Shown here: positions 45,172 through 53,328 of the stretch, piece by piece
Numbering within the stretch: position 1 is the first letter of the stretch
Layout of the letters: each line of letters begins with the position of its first letter
Virus record (IMG/VR): IMGVR_UViG_3300036766_000194
Location: 62,001 to 126,000 of that record
DNA from: a virus
Length of the DNA: 64,000 nucleotides
Reading direction: 5' to 3' (one strand)
Translations under genes and position numbers: made by a program
Notes under the pieces: generated by a model
Databases searched by the model: none
The model's input: only the letters and a program-made list of their open reading frames with translations
Told to the model about the DNA's origin: nothing

Positions 45172-45716
45172 TGAATAACTATCCGAGTTACAAGGGATTG
45201 CGACCTCTTATGGAAGACATACCAGAACCTGTTCGTTCTAAGTTGTGGAATATCTACTTAGAAAATCATGAAAGATTCACAGGAACTCAAGGTTCTTCCC
45301 ATAACCATCAGACGTGGAAAGGTGGATATTATGACCATGTTCGTGAAGTCATGAATATCGCGGAAGTACTCTATGGGACGTTGTCTTCCCTTAGAAAATT
45401 ACCGTTCAAACTTACCGACGCTCTCATTGTTCTATTTCTACATGATATAGAAAAACCTTGGAAGGAAGAGTACAAATTAAAAAAGGAAGAACGTGAAACT
45501 TTCCGTAGAGCAATAATTTCTAAGTATGAAATTCCTCTTACAGAAGAGCAGAGTGATGCTCTTCGCTATGTAGAAGGAGAGAATTCAGACTATTCCTCAG
45601 AAAAGCGTAATATGAATGAGTTGGCAGCATTTTGTCACATGTGTGATATAGCCAGTGCTCGTATATGGCATGATCGCCCCAGAGTTTCTGAAACTTGGGG
45701 CTGGAGAATATTGTGA
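45171..45716 (+). CDS. HD-domain phosphohydrolase-like protein
   Basis: 181 residues. NHQTWKGGYYDHV (H), LFLHDIEKPW (HD) and a late D (HMCDIASAR) make the HD metal set. Acts on nucleotides or phosphate esters; substrate unknown. Overlaps both neighbours. Confidence 0.68.
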   Translation: MNNYPSYKGLRPLMEDIPEPVRSKLWNIYLENHERFTGTQGSSHNHQTWKGGYYDHVREVMNIAEVLYGTLSSLRKLPFKLTDALIVLFLHDIEKPWKEEYKLKKEERETFRRAIISKYEIPLTEEQSDALRYVEGENSDYSSEKRNMNELAAFCHMCDIASARIWHDRPRVSETWGWRIL

Positions 45717-46156
45717 ATCATTATTTGAAGTATGTTTTAAATTTAGGACAACTACAAAGGTGGTACGCTTCTCATGGGACTTCTGGAGCGCAGATACACT
45801 TAGAAGTCATACCCTGGTGGTGTTCTGTGCTTCAATTTGTAGCTGACAGGGGATGTTGGCCTCTCCACTTTATTGAATTTCCCGACTGGCCCGAGTGGCA
45901 CGATGAAGATTTTGGAGCCACTACTCCTAAACAATGTTATGGAGATTTGGGATGTCTGTGGGATTGGTACGTTATTCAGTGGGTCTATCAACTCACTTGG
46001 AAGTTTACAAAGGATTTTTGGATTCCCTTAACAGCTGAACAACAGGAGAAGTTTACCCACCACGATACAAAGATCTGGTGGATGCAAAATCAACGGAGTC
46101 TAGAATGGAACTTGAAAGAAGAAAGAGCCAAAGATGAATGTGGAGATAAAACTTAG
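45713..46156 (+). CDS. Hypothetical Trp-rich protein
   Basis: 147 residues from GTG after GGAG. Unusually many Trp (CLWDWYVIQWVYQLTWKF). No clear family. Confidence 0.55.
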   Translation: MNHYLKYVLNLGQLQRWYASHGTSGAQIHLEVIPWWCSVLQFVADRGCWPLHFIEFPDWPEWHDEDFGATTPKQCYGDLGCLWDWYVIQWVYQLTWKFTKDFWIPLTAEQQEKFTHHDTKIWWMQNQRSLEWNLKEERAKDECGDKT

Positions 46157-46610
46157 CCCTAGTTTTCAAGGTCCCACCCTCTTAGAGTTAGAACCTGTAA
46201 TTGACGAAACCTCTGGTAAGATTGAAGTTCGTTGGGAGAATAGTAAACCGGAAGTATCTCTCTTATATAAGAACTCTCACCGTTCTTATATTTTATATGT
46301 CAAAGATATCTCTACTTTGGAACGTTCTGTTTCTATGTTGGGGGTGTCTTTTATAATAGATTCTACATTGTTAGAATCTGCTCGTCTTTCTTTGACAAGT
46401 CGCCGTGCTGCTCATAACTGGGATAACATAGCCGGGCAATATGGGACAAACGTAAGTAGAAGCATTCTGACACGTCTTCTAGCAGACAGCCTCCGTAAGG
46501 GTAAAGATCCTAAAAGAACTGCCCTAGTGACAAGAGAAGTTCTTCTAGAGGGTGTCTCTCCTGTAGACGCGGGTATACTGTTAAGAATTCGAGAAATTAG
46601 GGGCCACTGA
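46134..46610 (+). CDS. Hypothetical protein
   Basis: 158 residues. An N-terminal beta part and a C-terminal helical part. Overlaps neighbours. Unknown. Confidence 0.52.
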   Translation: MNVEIKLSPSFQGPTLLELEPVIDETSGKIEVRWENSKPEVSLLYKNSHRSYILYVKDISTLERSVSMLGVSFIIDSTLLESARLSLTSRRAAHNWDNIAGQYGTNVSRSILTRLLADSLRKGKDPKRTALVTREVLLEGVSPVDAGILLRIREIRGH

Positions 46611-46867
46611 TGAGAGATTACGAGATAGGGATGGTTTCTGTTAAATTAGCAGATACAAAGCTATTCGTTCGTATGACTACCGAGGGAAATCCTCAATTAG
46701 TCCGAATTGAGCCTCTATACAACGATAATGGAGTTCTTATTCCTATATCAGTAATGATGTATATAGATGAAGAACCTGGAGTTCTCATGGATAGGGTAGT
46801 GGCAGAAATGATGGCCGATGCTTATACTCCTTTGGAGATTTCTAGGTGGAAGGATGAATGCAATTGA
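46610..46867 (+). CDS. Hypothetical protein
   Basis: 85 residues, beta-strand-rich start then helix. Starts on the stop of the upstream gene (TGATG). Confidence 0.52.
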   Translation: MRDYEIGMVSVKLADTKLFVRMTTEGNPQLVRIEPLYNDNGVLIPISVMMYIDEEPGVLMDRVVAEMMADAYTPLEISRWKDECN

Positions 46868-47046
46868 AAGAGATAATGTCAAGGAGTGTTCTAAAACGTA
46901 TAGCAGCCCAAAAGGGAGAATCATTTCCTAACTTTTCTAATGAGTTAACGGGTAGAATAACCCCAGAGTCTGAAGCTATAAAGAACGTTGAATTAATCTC
47001 AATGGACCCTGAGACGGCTGATAAAATTGAGGGTCAACATGAATAG
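46858..47046 (+). CDS. Hypothetical small protein
   Basis: 62 residues, basic start (SRSVLKRIAAQKG) and acidic end. Packed in the operon. Confidence 0.5.
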   Translation: MQLKEIMSRSVLKRIAAQKGESFPNFSNELTGRITPESEAIKNVELISMDPETADKIEGQHE

Positions 47047-47185
47047 GGAACAACTGAATAGATTCCGTAAGTCTTTAAAAAGAGTGAGGGCGAAACATGG
47101 TAATACTAGTCTACAAGCCCGAAAATTTCTTCAAGAAGCGGGTATTCATACGCCTTCTGGAAAATTGACAGCCAAGTATCGGTGA
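47039..47185 (+). CDS. Small basic protein
   Basis: 48 residues beginning MNREQLNRFRKSLKRVRAKH, then QARKFLQEAGIHTPSG. Overlaps the upstream gene by 8 bases. Helical, basic; may bind nucleic acid. Confidence 0.5.
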   Translation: MNREQLNRFRKSLKRVRAKHGNTSLQARKFLQEAGIHTPSGKLTAKYR

Positions 47186-47188
47186 CTA

Positions 47189-47392
47189 ATGTTCTGTCAA
47201 TGCTCACATAATAAAGAGCGACATAATGATCAAGGTCAATGTTGTGCTAATGTAAAGGTTGTCCATGAAGGAAAGGAATTTATTAAACGCTGTGGTTGTA
47301 CAAAATATCGTGAGGACAAGCCGAGAACTTTAAGGGATATAACACCGGAAGAACTTTTAACTCTTCCTATAACCACTCCGTATTTCATGTGA
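47189..47392 (+). CDS. Small Cys/His-rich protein
   Basis: 67 residues with CQCSHNKERH...CC...CGC. The layout resembles the small protein at 21142. Likely metal-binding; unknown role. Confidence 0.55.
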   Translation: MFCQCSHNKERHNDQGQCCANVKVVHEGKEFIKRCGCTKYREDKPRTLRDITPEELLTLPITTPYFM

Positions 47393-47396
47393 CTTT

Positions 47397-47870
47397 ATGA
47401 CTATTTGGACTCCATCCTCGTTCGGGTACCCCTTGACGCAAATTCTTCGTAATCTTTGGCTAGGCAATTGCGGCGATGCGGCGAAGCTGTCTGTTGAAAA
47501 TCCTCTGGGCATAGTTCAAGTCATAAATGTGTGTGAAGAAAAGTATGAAACTCGTGAAGGGGTGAATTACTCTAACTATGCTTTAAAGGATGGGTATGAA
47601 ATCCCCCTAGAAGTATTCTGGACTATAGTAAATCAGGGTGTAAAGTGCTATCAATCAGATGAAAACACGTTGGTTCATTGCTCAGCAGGAATGAGCCGTT
47701 CCCCTGCTATTGTTGCGTCTATTTTTCATGTGGCGAAAACTATGGATTTTGATGCTGCTCTCGTATTTATTAAAAGACGGCGTCCCATTATCAAACCTCA
47801 TCACATTATTCTGCGTAGTATTCGAAAGCATCTGAAATTGTTCCCTTATTCGGAGGAGTGGGCAAAATGA
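47397..47870 (+). CDS. Dual-specificity protein phosphatase
   Basis: 157 residues. LWLGNCGDAA, VINVCEEK and the signature HCSAGMSRS (H-C-x5-R-S) define a DSP-type Cys phosphatase. It may dephosphorylate host or phage proteins or nucleotides. Confidence 0.82.
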   Translation: MTIWTPSSFGYPLTQILRNLWLGNCGDAAKLSVENPLGIVQVINVCEEKYETREGVNYSNYALKDGYEIPLEVFWTIVNQGVKCYQSDENTLVHCSAGMSRSPAIVASIFHVAKTMDFDAALVFIKRRRPIIKPHHIILRSIRKHLKLFPYSEEWAK

Positions 47871-47986
47871 GTGAACTTCCTCAAGAGCATCATGTAATGA
47901 TCAAAGGGGTCCAGTCAAGGGGTGCTTGTGGTGTACTCCTGAGGGTAGGCCCGGACTCTGGGAAAAATATCCTTACGAAACCCTGA
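47867..47986 (+). CDS. Small hypothetical ORF
   Basis: 39 residues beginning MSELPQEHHVMIKGVQSRGA, coupled to the phosphatase through ATGA. Confidence 0.4.
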   Translation: MSELPQEHHVMIKGVQSRGACGVLLRVGPDSGKNILTKP

Positions 47987-47987
47987 A

Positions 47988-48206
47988 ATGTCCGAGTTCC
48001 AAGAATGTAATGGGAGTTGCCCGGACCTTTTCTACCGCAAAGGTAACGTGGAGATTTATTGTAAGCGGTACGGTATCCCTCTCTATGAAGATATGGATAG
48101 CATGCTTGAGGATTTTAAGACTTTGCTCACTGCTGAGCTAAAAGGTTCCCAATTTGGGAAAGGAGAAGTAAATGAAAAAGCAACAAAACAAAAAGAAGAA
48201 GGATAG
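47988..48206 (+). CDS. Hypothetical protein
   Basis: 72 residues: CNGSCPDLFYRKGNVEIYC may bind metal. Starts one base after the previous stop. Confidence 0.5.
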   Translation: MSEFQECNGSCPDLFYRKGNVEIYCKRYGIPLYEDMDSMLEDFKTLLTAELKGSQFGKGEVNEKATKQKEEG

Positions 48207-48240
48207 CAGGTAAGAAATCATAGATCGTTTAAAGGATCAG

Positions 48241-48423
48241 TTGAAGAAAAAGAAAGCTGTTCCTAAGATTCCTAATACCCCACAGAAACCCTGGGTAGAA
48301 CCTTTCCATCTGTTCAATAGTCCTCCCTGTAGGTGTCCTCATTGTCCTTGCCCTAGTTGTTGTCCAGGGGGCAAAGATATTTGGCACCCAAATGTACTTT
48401 GGTGCGGTATTAAAGCACTATGA
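48241..48423 (+). CDS. Cys/Pro-rich protein, possibly with a lost 5' part
   Basis: 60 residues from TTG. Cluster CRCPHCPCPSCC near residue 30. In the same frame an ATG at 48172 has a strong AAAGGAG site but meets TAA at 48211. The true gene may be 48172-48423 with a stop or sequence error. Confidence 0.4.
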   Translation: MKKKKAVPKIPNTPQKPWVEPFHLFNSPPCRCPHCPCPSCCPGGKDIWHPNVLWCGIKAL

Positions 48424-48884
48424 TCGGCATCAAAAGATACGTCGTCGGGTTCATGTTCGATTATACCCTCAATAAAGTTGTGCTCATACGCAAAGATCGT
48501 CCTGAGTGGCAAAAAGGTAAACTTAATGGTGTAGGAGGAAAGGTAGAAGAAAATGAATCCCCCTATGATGCTATGCCTAGAGAATTTAGGGAAGAAACTG
48601 GGATCGAAACCTCTGGATGGAAACTTTTCTCTATTCTCTGTTTTGGTGATATTGGCATTCCTGGTTCTCTTAGTGAAGTCTACTGTTACTGGATACTTGG
48701 AGATGTGAGTAAACCCAGATCCGTAACAAGTGAACAAATTGTGGTCATAAACGTAGAATCTTTAACTTCTCGTGAGGATGCTATCCCCAATATTCGTTGG
48801 CTTGTTCAGATGGCTCGTAGTATGAGCCTAGGAGAGACCGCTACCTATTTTGATATCTATGAGCGTAAAGTATGGCAAAACTAG
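48420..48884 (+). CDS. Nudix hydrolase
   Basis: 154 residues. The Nudix box is GGKVEENESPYDAMPREFRE followed by ETGI (G-x5-E-x7-R-E-x2-E-E). It hydrolyses nucleoside diphosphate derivatives. Overlaps its neighbours in a nucleotide-enzyme group. Confidence 0.85.
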   Translation: MIGIKRYVVGFMFDYTLNKVVLIRKDRPEWQKGKLNGVGGKVEENESPYDAMPREFREETGIETSGWKLFSILCFGDIGIPGSLSEVYCYWILGDVSKPRSVTSEQIVVINVESLTSREDAIPNIRWLVQMARSMSLGETATYFDIYERKVWQN

Positions 48885-49001
48885 AAGATAAAAAGAACCT
48901 GACACTTGTAACTGGTGTGACGAAAAGAAATTAACTCTGTTTTATAATGACAACGGTAGAATAATTGGAGCGTGTAAGAAACACGAAGAATTAAACAGGA
49001 G
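48885..49001 (+). other. Possible remnant of a zinc-finger gene
   Basis: A 20-codon ORF ends at 48934, while another frame encodes CNWCDEKKLTLFYND...GACKKHEEL without a start codon. It looks like a frameshifted small zinc protein, as elsewhere in this window. A TAGAAT at 48954 lacks an upstream box. Confidence 0.35.
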
Positions 49002-49034
49002 ATGTGGGATTGGCATCAGATAGGAGAGAACGAC

Positions 49035-49382
49035 ATGGTATACGTCCACGAGTTAGTCCCGTCTCCCGGAAGCTCTAAAGAAAAACAAGCCAAAAAAGTA
49101 TTCCGAGCGGGGAAGAAATTCTCCCATATGATAGCAGACACAGAAGAAGAACTAGTTGCTTTTGCTACTAAGATGGGTATGAAAGAAATATGGATTCAAG
49201 ATGCTGGAACCTACCGTTCTCATTTTGACATTACAGAGTCCCGTTTTAAGAAAATCGTAAAACAATCGGGAGTCAAATTAGTGAAGATTCGTGAATTTGG
49301 GGTAATACTTAAAGAGCGTCAAAATGCCCAACGAAAAAGCGATCTTCCAAGACATATACACCCGCCTCAAAACCCAGGGTAG
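49035..49382 (+). CDS. DUF4031-type protein
   Basis: About 115 residues from ATG 49035 (ATG 49002, after AGGAG, gives 126). MVYVHELVPSPG, FSHMIADTEEELVAFATKMG and YRSHFDITESRFKKIV follow the DUF4031 pattern. Function unknown. The end overlaps the TS-family gene. Confidence 0.6.
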   Translation: MVYVHELVPSPGSSKEKQAKKVFRAGKKFSHMIADTEEELVAFATKMGMKEIWIQDAGTYRSHFDITESRFKKIVKQSGVKLVKIREFGVILKERQNAQRKSDLPRHIHPPQNPG

Positions 49383-50148
49383 ATTCTGTTCTCCCCGAGG
49401 ATTAAAGATTATTGAATGTGAGAATTTTTCGTACGAACTCCCTCCTAGAGTCTGTATCTCTAACTTTGCTGACCGTAAATTATCCATCCCTTATCTAAAG
49501 ACAGAGTTCCTATGGTATTTGAAGGGAGATCTATATGATCTTTCTATTGCCAAGCATGCGGCTATTTGGCGTGGTATAGTTGTAGATGGCAAACTCAATT
49601 CTAACTACGGGCACTATATCTTCCGCAATGAACAGGGACTCGCCTGGGTGATTGATGAACTTCGCAGAGATAGAGATAGCCGCCGCGCTTACATTATGAT
49701 ATTGGGAAATCAACATCTTAATCCTAATGAGAAAGATGTACCCTGTACGATGTCGTTAGGTTTTCGCATTCGGGATAACAAGCTCAATATGAGCGTGAGA
49801 ATGCGTAGTCAAGATGCTATTTATGGTATGGGCAACGACGCCCCAGCTTTTTCTTTCATTCATCAAATGGTTTGGGCCTGTGTAAAATGGTACTATAAAG
49901 AGCTAGAAATGGGTAGTTACCACCATGTAGCAGACAGTTTTCATGTCTATGAACGTCACTTCGATATGCTAGAAAAGATCACAACTCCTGCTGCGGAGTT
50001 CAGCCTGATTGAAGTCCCTCCTATCGCAGATAACTATGAAGTGAATTATTTGCTTAGTATTTCCTCTGGAAAGCCAGTAGATTACATTCGTAACAAAGAC
50101 TATTTTGAGTTTACAAAATGGCTAACTTCAGACTTGCCGCAGGATTAA
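49324..50148 (+). CDS. Thymidylate synthase family, possibly dCMP-directed
   Basis: 274 residues. Active-site DVPCTMSLGF (Cys nucleophile) and RMRSQDAIYGMGNDAPAFSF match the TS fold. The usual PPCHxxxQF is changed to PCT, and the Asn that reads uracil in TS appears as Asp (GND). Asp here is the hallmark of T4 dCMP hydroxymethylase. It may make a modified dCMP rather than dTMP. No kinase or transferase partner is adjacent. Confidence 0.8.
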   Translation: MPNEKAIFQDIYTRLKTQGRFCSPRGLKIIECENFSYELPPRVCISNFADRKLSIPYLKTEFLWYLKGDLYDLSIAKHAAIWRGIVVDGKLNSNYGHYIFRNEQGLAWVIDELRRDRDSRRAYIMILGNQHLNPNEKDVPCTMSLGFRIRDNKLNMSVRMRSQDAIYGMGNDAPAFSFIHQMVWACVKWYYKELEMGSYHHVADSFHVYERHFDMLEKITTPAAEFSLIEVPPIADNYEVNYLLSISSGKPVDYIRNKDYFEFTKWLTSDLPQD

Positions 50149-50510
50149 TCCTAATTTTGGCGCTGCCCGTGTATGCGGAAACCGTTAAGAAATCATCTTC
50201 TAAGAAGATTTCTGGGAAGAAAGAACCTGTGGGACAAAAATCTCCCACTATTCAACGTCAAGAAGAGATTCGTCAGGCACTTATTCTACACGGTTATGAA
50301 CCTGGTCCGAGTTGGGCTGATGTGAAAGAACTTTGTCGTCAAATAGCTGACGAACGTCATTGGCAGACGAGTCATATTCCAGACTCAAGAGTTCTAATTT
50401 TAATCGGTTTGGGAAGTAAAAATTCTAATCCCTGGATAGCGCATCAATACGGTGGGTTTTTAGACGAATTACAACGTCATGATGCGGAAAATAGGAAGCA
50501 TAAGGAATAA
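50118..50510 (+). CDS. Secreted protein with signal peptide
   Basis: 130 residues. An N-terminal signal (MANFRLAAGLILILALPVYA, cleavage after A-Y-A) precedes a basic linker and a helical domain (RQALILHGYEPGPSWADVKE). Exported by the host Sec system. Its role is unknown; similar short domains occur in some environmental bacteria (recollection only). Confidence 0.6.
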   Translation: MANFRLAAGLILILALPVYAETVKKSSSKKISGKKEPVGQKSPTIQRQEEIRQALILHGYEPGPSWADVKELCRQIADERHWQTSHIPDSRVLILIGLGSKNSNPWIAHQYGGFLDELQRHDAENRKHKE

Positions 50511-50512
50511 TT

Positions 50513-50683
50513 ATGAGCTATGAAGTTTTCATAAAACGTACCATTTATGTCGCCAAATGTGTAACTTGAGAAGAGTCTGACATTAAGACAGGAAATCCTC
50601 CAAGGGAAAGATTCTGCAACACTTGTCAAGTCTGGGTCCCCTATAAAGAAGAATCCTACATTGGTCCTGACTTAAAGAAATAA
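50513..50683 (+). pseudogene. Zinc-ribbon gene with in-frame TGA
   Basis: The frame reads AKCVT, TGA (50567-50569), EESDIKTGNPPRERFCNTCQ... to 50683. A CxxC pair would be complete if the TGA were a Cys codon. A one-base change TGT/TGC to TGA or a sequencing error explains it. TGA is a normal stop elsewhere. Confidence 0.55.
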
Positions 50684-50703
50684 AGTTATTCTGACCTTCT
50701 TAT

Positions 50704-51264
50704 GTGGACATATATTTCATAATAGAAGCATCGCATTTATTTCGCGCCGGAGATAAGTTTAAGACACAATTTTTTGTCTTGGATGTGGTAAATTTCTTAC
50801 GGCGAATTTATTTCCCTGGGGAAGCAAAAACTATAGTTCTGCACGGTTCCACCAAGGAAGAACAAGCCAACCGCTATGCGCAAGCCTTGGAGCGTCATGG
50901 CGTTAAAGTAATAAAAATGAATCCTATCCCTTCTAAAAGTGGTAATTCTAAGGTGTTTTATAAGCCCACTTACTATATCCATAACCTGTTAGGTTCGGAG
51001 ATTCCCTTAGGATCCACCGTTGTGTTAATTGGATTTCACAACACTCGGTATCTTGGATTTTTAGAAAAATATCATAAACTCTTTCATATCCATATAGCCG
51101 CCTTTTCAACCCCTTCAAAACGTCAGGGTGTTATGAAGATCCCTGCTGGATTTACTCCGTTTGTAGGACAAGCAATAGATTTAGATCCTCACGCTCCTGC
51201 TATAAAAGAAGAGTTTCGTCGTTCACGCAGTAATAAAGGAAAGAGTGATCCGGTTAGCCCCTAA
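50704..51264 (+). CDS. NYN/PIN-like protein, uncertain
   Basis: 186 residues from GTG. N-terminal DIYFIIEASHLFR, then LERHGVKVIKMNPIPSKSGN..KPTYYIHNLLGSEIP and STVVLIGFHNTRYLGFLEKYH resemble a NYN/PIN-fold Rossmann-like layout with acidic start. The fold is a guess; no catalytic set is confirmed. Confidence 0.45.
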   Translation: MDIYFIIEASHLFRAGDKFKTQFFVLDVVNFLRRIYFPGEAKTIVLHGSTKEEQANRYAQALERHGVKVIKMNPIPSKSGNSKVFYKPTYYIHNLLGSEIPLGSTVVLIGFHNTRYLGFLEKYHKLFHIHIAAFSTPSKRQGVMKIPAGFTPFVGQAIDLDPHAPAIKEEFRRSRSNKGKSDPVSP

Positions 51265-51368
51265 ATCTCCCAAGAGGCCTGTATATTGCCGCGTGCTGGG
51301 AGGGAATACTTGCAACAGTACGGAAGAGATACAAGGCTAACCGGGGAACTCCTAACTTAGGAGGCTGC

Positions 51369-51887
51369 GTGCTACAGATACATGTTATTTATGTCATTAT
51401 TGCTGCTATACTTATTATTGTATTCCGTGGGATGAGAAAAGAACATCTTAGGATCCGCAATATAGAAAAGAATGAAGATACCCGATTCAAACAAGCCTTA
51501 GACAAAGTTTCAGAACTGAAAGAAAACGATTTCCGTCGCTTACAGGACTGGGTTGGTGATTGGTCTGATCGCGTCTTAAAACCCAAAGGAGTGACTATCC
51601 AGGGCACGTACAAGCATCTTCAAAAGGAAATGGTTGAATTAGGTAAGGAACTAGATATCTGGCTTTCTCCAGCCTTTCAAGTTAAACCCGATATGAGCTA
51701 TTTAGAGGTTCGTGAAAAGATGGCTAAAGAAATAGCCGACATTGTCATTGTGTGTTGTCACCTTTCTCATCAATTAAATATTCCTCTTTCTTCCCATATC
51801 TTAGAAAAGATGGAAATAAATGAAAAACGCCAATGGGCAGAGGCTAATGCGGAGGGTGTGTCGCAGCATATTTCAGAAAATGTCTAA
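51369..51887 (+). CDS. Membrane-anchored MazG-like nucleotide pyrophosphohydrolase
   Basis: 172 residues from GTG. A short hydrophobic N-terminus (VIYVIIAAILIIVF) precedes a MazG/DUF550-like helical domain: HLQKEMVELGKELD, EIADIVIVCCHLSH, KMEINEKRQW. The E-x2-E...E-x2-D metal motif is present. Housecleaning of dNTPs or alarmones is the family role. Confidence 0.68.
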   Translation: MLQIHVIYVIIAAILIIVFRGMRKEHLRIRNIEKNEDTRFKQALDKVSELKENDFRRLQDWVGDWSDRVLKPKGVTIQGTYKHLQKEMVELGKELDIWLSPAFQVKPDMSYLEVREKMAKEIADIVIVCCHLSHQLNIPLSSHILEKMEINEKRQWAEANAEGVSQHISENV

Positions 51888-52116
51888 CTTGATTCAAATT
51901 CAAAACGCTGCTATTCGCAAGCGCCTGCTTAGAGCATATTGGGAAGAGGCTCAAAAGTACGGAAAATTTGTTTGCCCGGTTTGCGACAGCAAAATGACAA
52001 ATCCACCTAAAGACTACAACATCTGTTGTGAGTGTATGAATGAATTCGGATATGATGATGCGAATGTTAGTATTAAAGAATTAAGGAGAAGATACCGTGA
52101 GCACAAGCGCCTCTAA
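51880..52116 (+). CDS. Zinc-ribbon protein
   Basis: 78 residues from the ATG overlapping the previous gene's end. CPVCDSKM...ICCECMNEFGYDDAN is a familiar CPxC...C-x2-C ribbon. Unknown role. Confidence 0.6.
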   Translation: MSNLIQIQNAAIRKRLLRAYWEEAQKYGKFVCPVCDSKMTNPPKDYNICCECMNEFGYDDANVSIKELRRRYREHKRL

Positions 52117-52324
52117 AAAAGCAAAATCCATACGCAAAGCTACTGCCCCTCAAGCGTCTATCTAATGGGGAGACTGTAAGTATCAATCTGGATAAAGACA
52201 ACTTAGTTCTGGAACTGACCTCGACACAGTTCGGGGCGAGTTAGACACCATGCTAAATAAAGTCACCACAGACGAAATCTTTTCTGAAGTCAATAAGACC
52301 TTCAAGAAAATCTTCGGGAAATAA
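52097..52324 (+). pseudogene. Small gene broken by two single-base shifts
   Basis: GTG at 52097 after AAGGAG gives a short frame. A second frame (from 52115) reads KQNPYAKLLPLKRLSNGETV followed by SINLDKDN, and a third (from 52236) ELDTMLNKVTTDEIFSEVNK. The joins are an A6 run (52115-52120) and a G4 run (52233-52236). Joined, they form one plausible ~75-residue protein. Confidence 0.55.
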
Positions 52325-52352
52325 CTTTCCTTCCCAATAAGAGGGGGAACTT

Positions 52353-52970
52353 ATGCGTTTTGTCAGCGTCACAAAAGATCAGCTAGAGAAGCTCCGTGAG
52401 GGTCTAGAGATCATCAGTCATTTGAATGAAGTTGACGCGCCTGCGGTCACCTTATGTCTTTACGGCATAACCTCGGATCCAAAAGTTATTGATGCGGTTA
52501 AAGAAGCCTTAGCGGGGGAAGCTGATCTTGAAGAAACTGACATCAAAATTGTGGGAGAAGTAGCCGTTTCCATTCCTCTATCTTCTGACATAATCTATTA
52601 TCTAACAGGAAGTGGATTACAGTTAAAAGATGAAGAAGTTGCCTATCGTAAAGGTGGAGGGAATGGAGTAGATACTACTTCTTTAATGTGGGCGGGTTAT
52701 CGTCCTCGAGTTACTCTGGCCTCATTTTCTCAGTTAGCTCTTGCTAAGGATGATCTTTGGACTGACAAATTCTTACAACAGTATGGTGGTAAGACACCTG
52801 TCGCTCCTCAAACTCAAGGTCCTCAACATCCTCATAAAGAAATTACTCGCGAAGGTGTAGAAGAACACACCCCTAAAGAGACGGAATCCACCACAACACC
52901 TGAATTAAAACCCAAAGTTACTTCGTCCCTCCACGTTGATTCCCGTCTCGTGGAGGAATTCCTTGATTAA
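52353..52970 (+). CDS. Hypothetical protein
   Basis: 205 residues from the ATG after AGAGGGGG. An alpha/beta first half, then a disordered Pro/Thr/Glu-rich tail. No family recognised. Confidence 0.58.
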   Translation: MRFVSVTKDQLEKLREGLEIISHLNEVDAPAVTLCLYGITSDPKVIDAVKEALAGEADLEETDIKIVGEVAVSIPLSSDIIYYLTGSGLQLKDEEVAYRKGGGNGVDTTSLMWAGYRPRVTLASFSQLALAKDDLWTDKFLQQYGGKTPVAPQTQGPQHPHKEITREGVEEHTPKETESTTTPELKPKVTSSLHVDSRLVEEFLD

Positions 52971-53319
52971 GATCGCCGTTCTAAAAGGTACCCCTATCCA
53001 CTGTCTGGAATGTATAGCATCTAAAGAAGGCTTTGTAAAGATAAAGTTATTCTATTTAACAGATGAACCCAAGCACATCCGTTCTTACGTTCTGCAACAC
53101 ACGTATGGTTTGAAGGGTCCCTATCTGGAAGATGTCAGCGTACTTATACCTCAGGAGAAAGTATTTCCAGAACTATCCTATTTCATTCCTGCTTTTACCA
53201 AGTTACAAATCTTTCACATCGTTTCCAGCGACTCTCAACTCACTGATTTTAAGATATTAGATGAAGATAATCTAACACTTTCTTATGTTCTAGACGCCCT
53301 TCCCCAAATATTACAGTAG
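52963..53319 (+). CDS. Hypothetical protein
   Basis: 118 residues from TTG after GGAGG, overlapping the previous stop. A two-lobe alpha/beta pattern. No family recognised. Confidence 0.52.
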   Translation: MIKIAVLKGTPIHCLECIASKEGFVKIKLFYLTDEPKHIRSYVLQHTYGLKGPYLEDVSVLIPQEKVFPELSYFIPAFTKLQIFHIVSSDSQLTDFKILDEDNLTLSYVLDALPQILQ

Positions 53320-53322
53320 AAT
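53294..53322 (+). promoter_or_regulatory. Phage promoter, leaderless type, weak -35
   Basis: TAGAAT 53317-53322, AGCTAC, then the ATG of cca at 53329. The upstream box is ACGCC rather than TARCY. Confidence 0.6.
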
Positions 53323-53328
53323 AGCTAC

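Noticed and set aside
48954-48959. TAGAAT as another phage promoter
   Set aside because: Upstream box absent at the required spacing.
50567-50569. Selenocysteine or stop-codon reassignment
   Set aside because: TGA ends many other genes here and no clear SECIS element was identified; point mutation or error is simpler.
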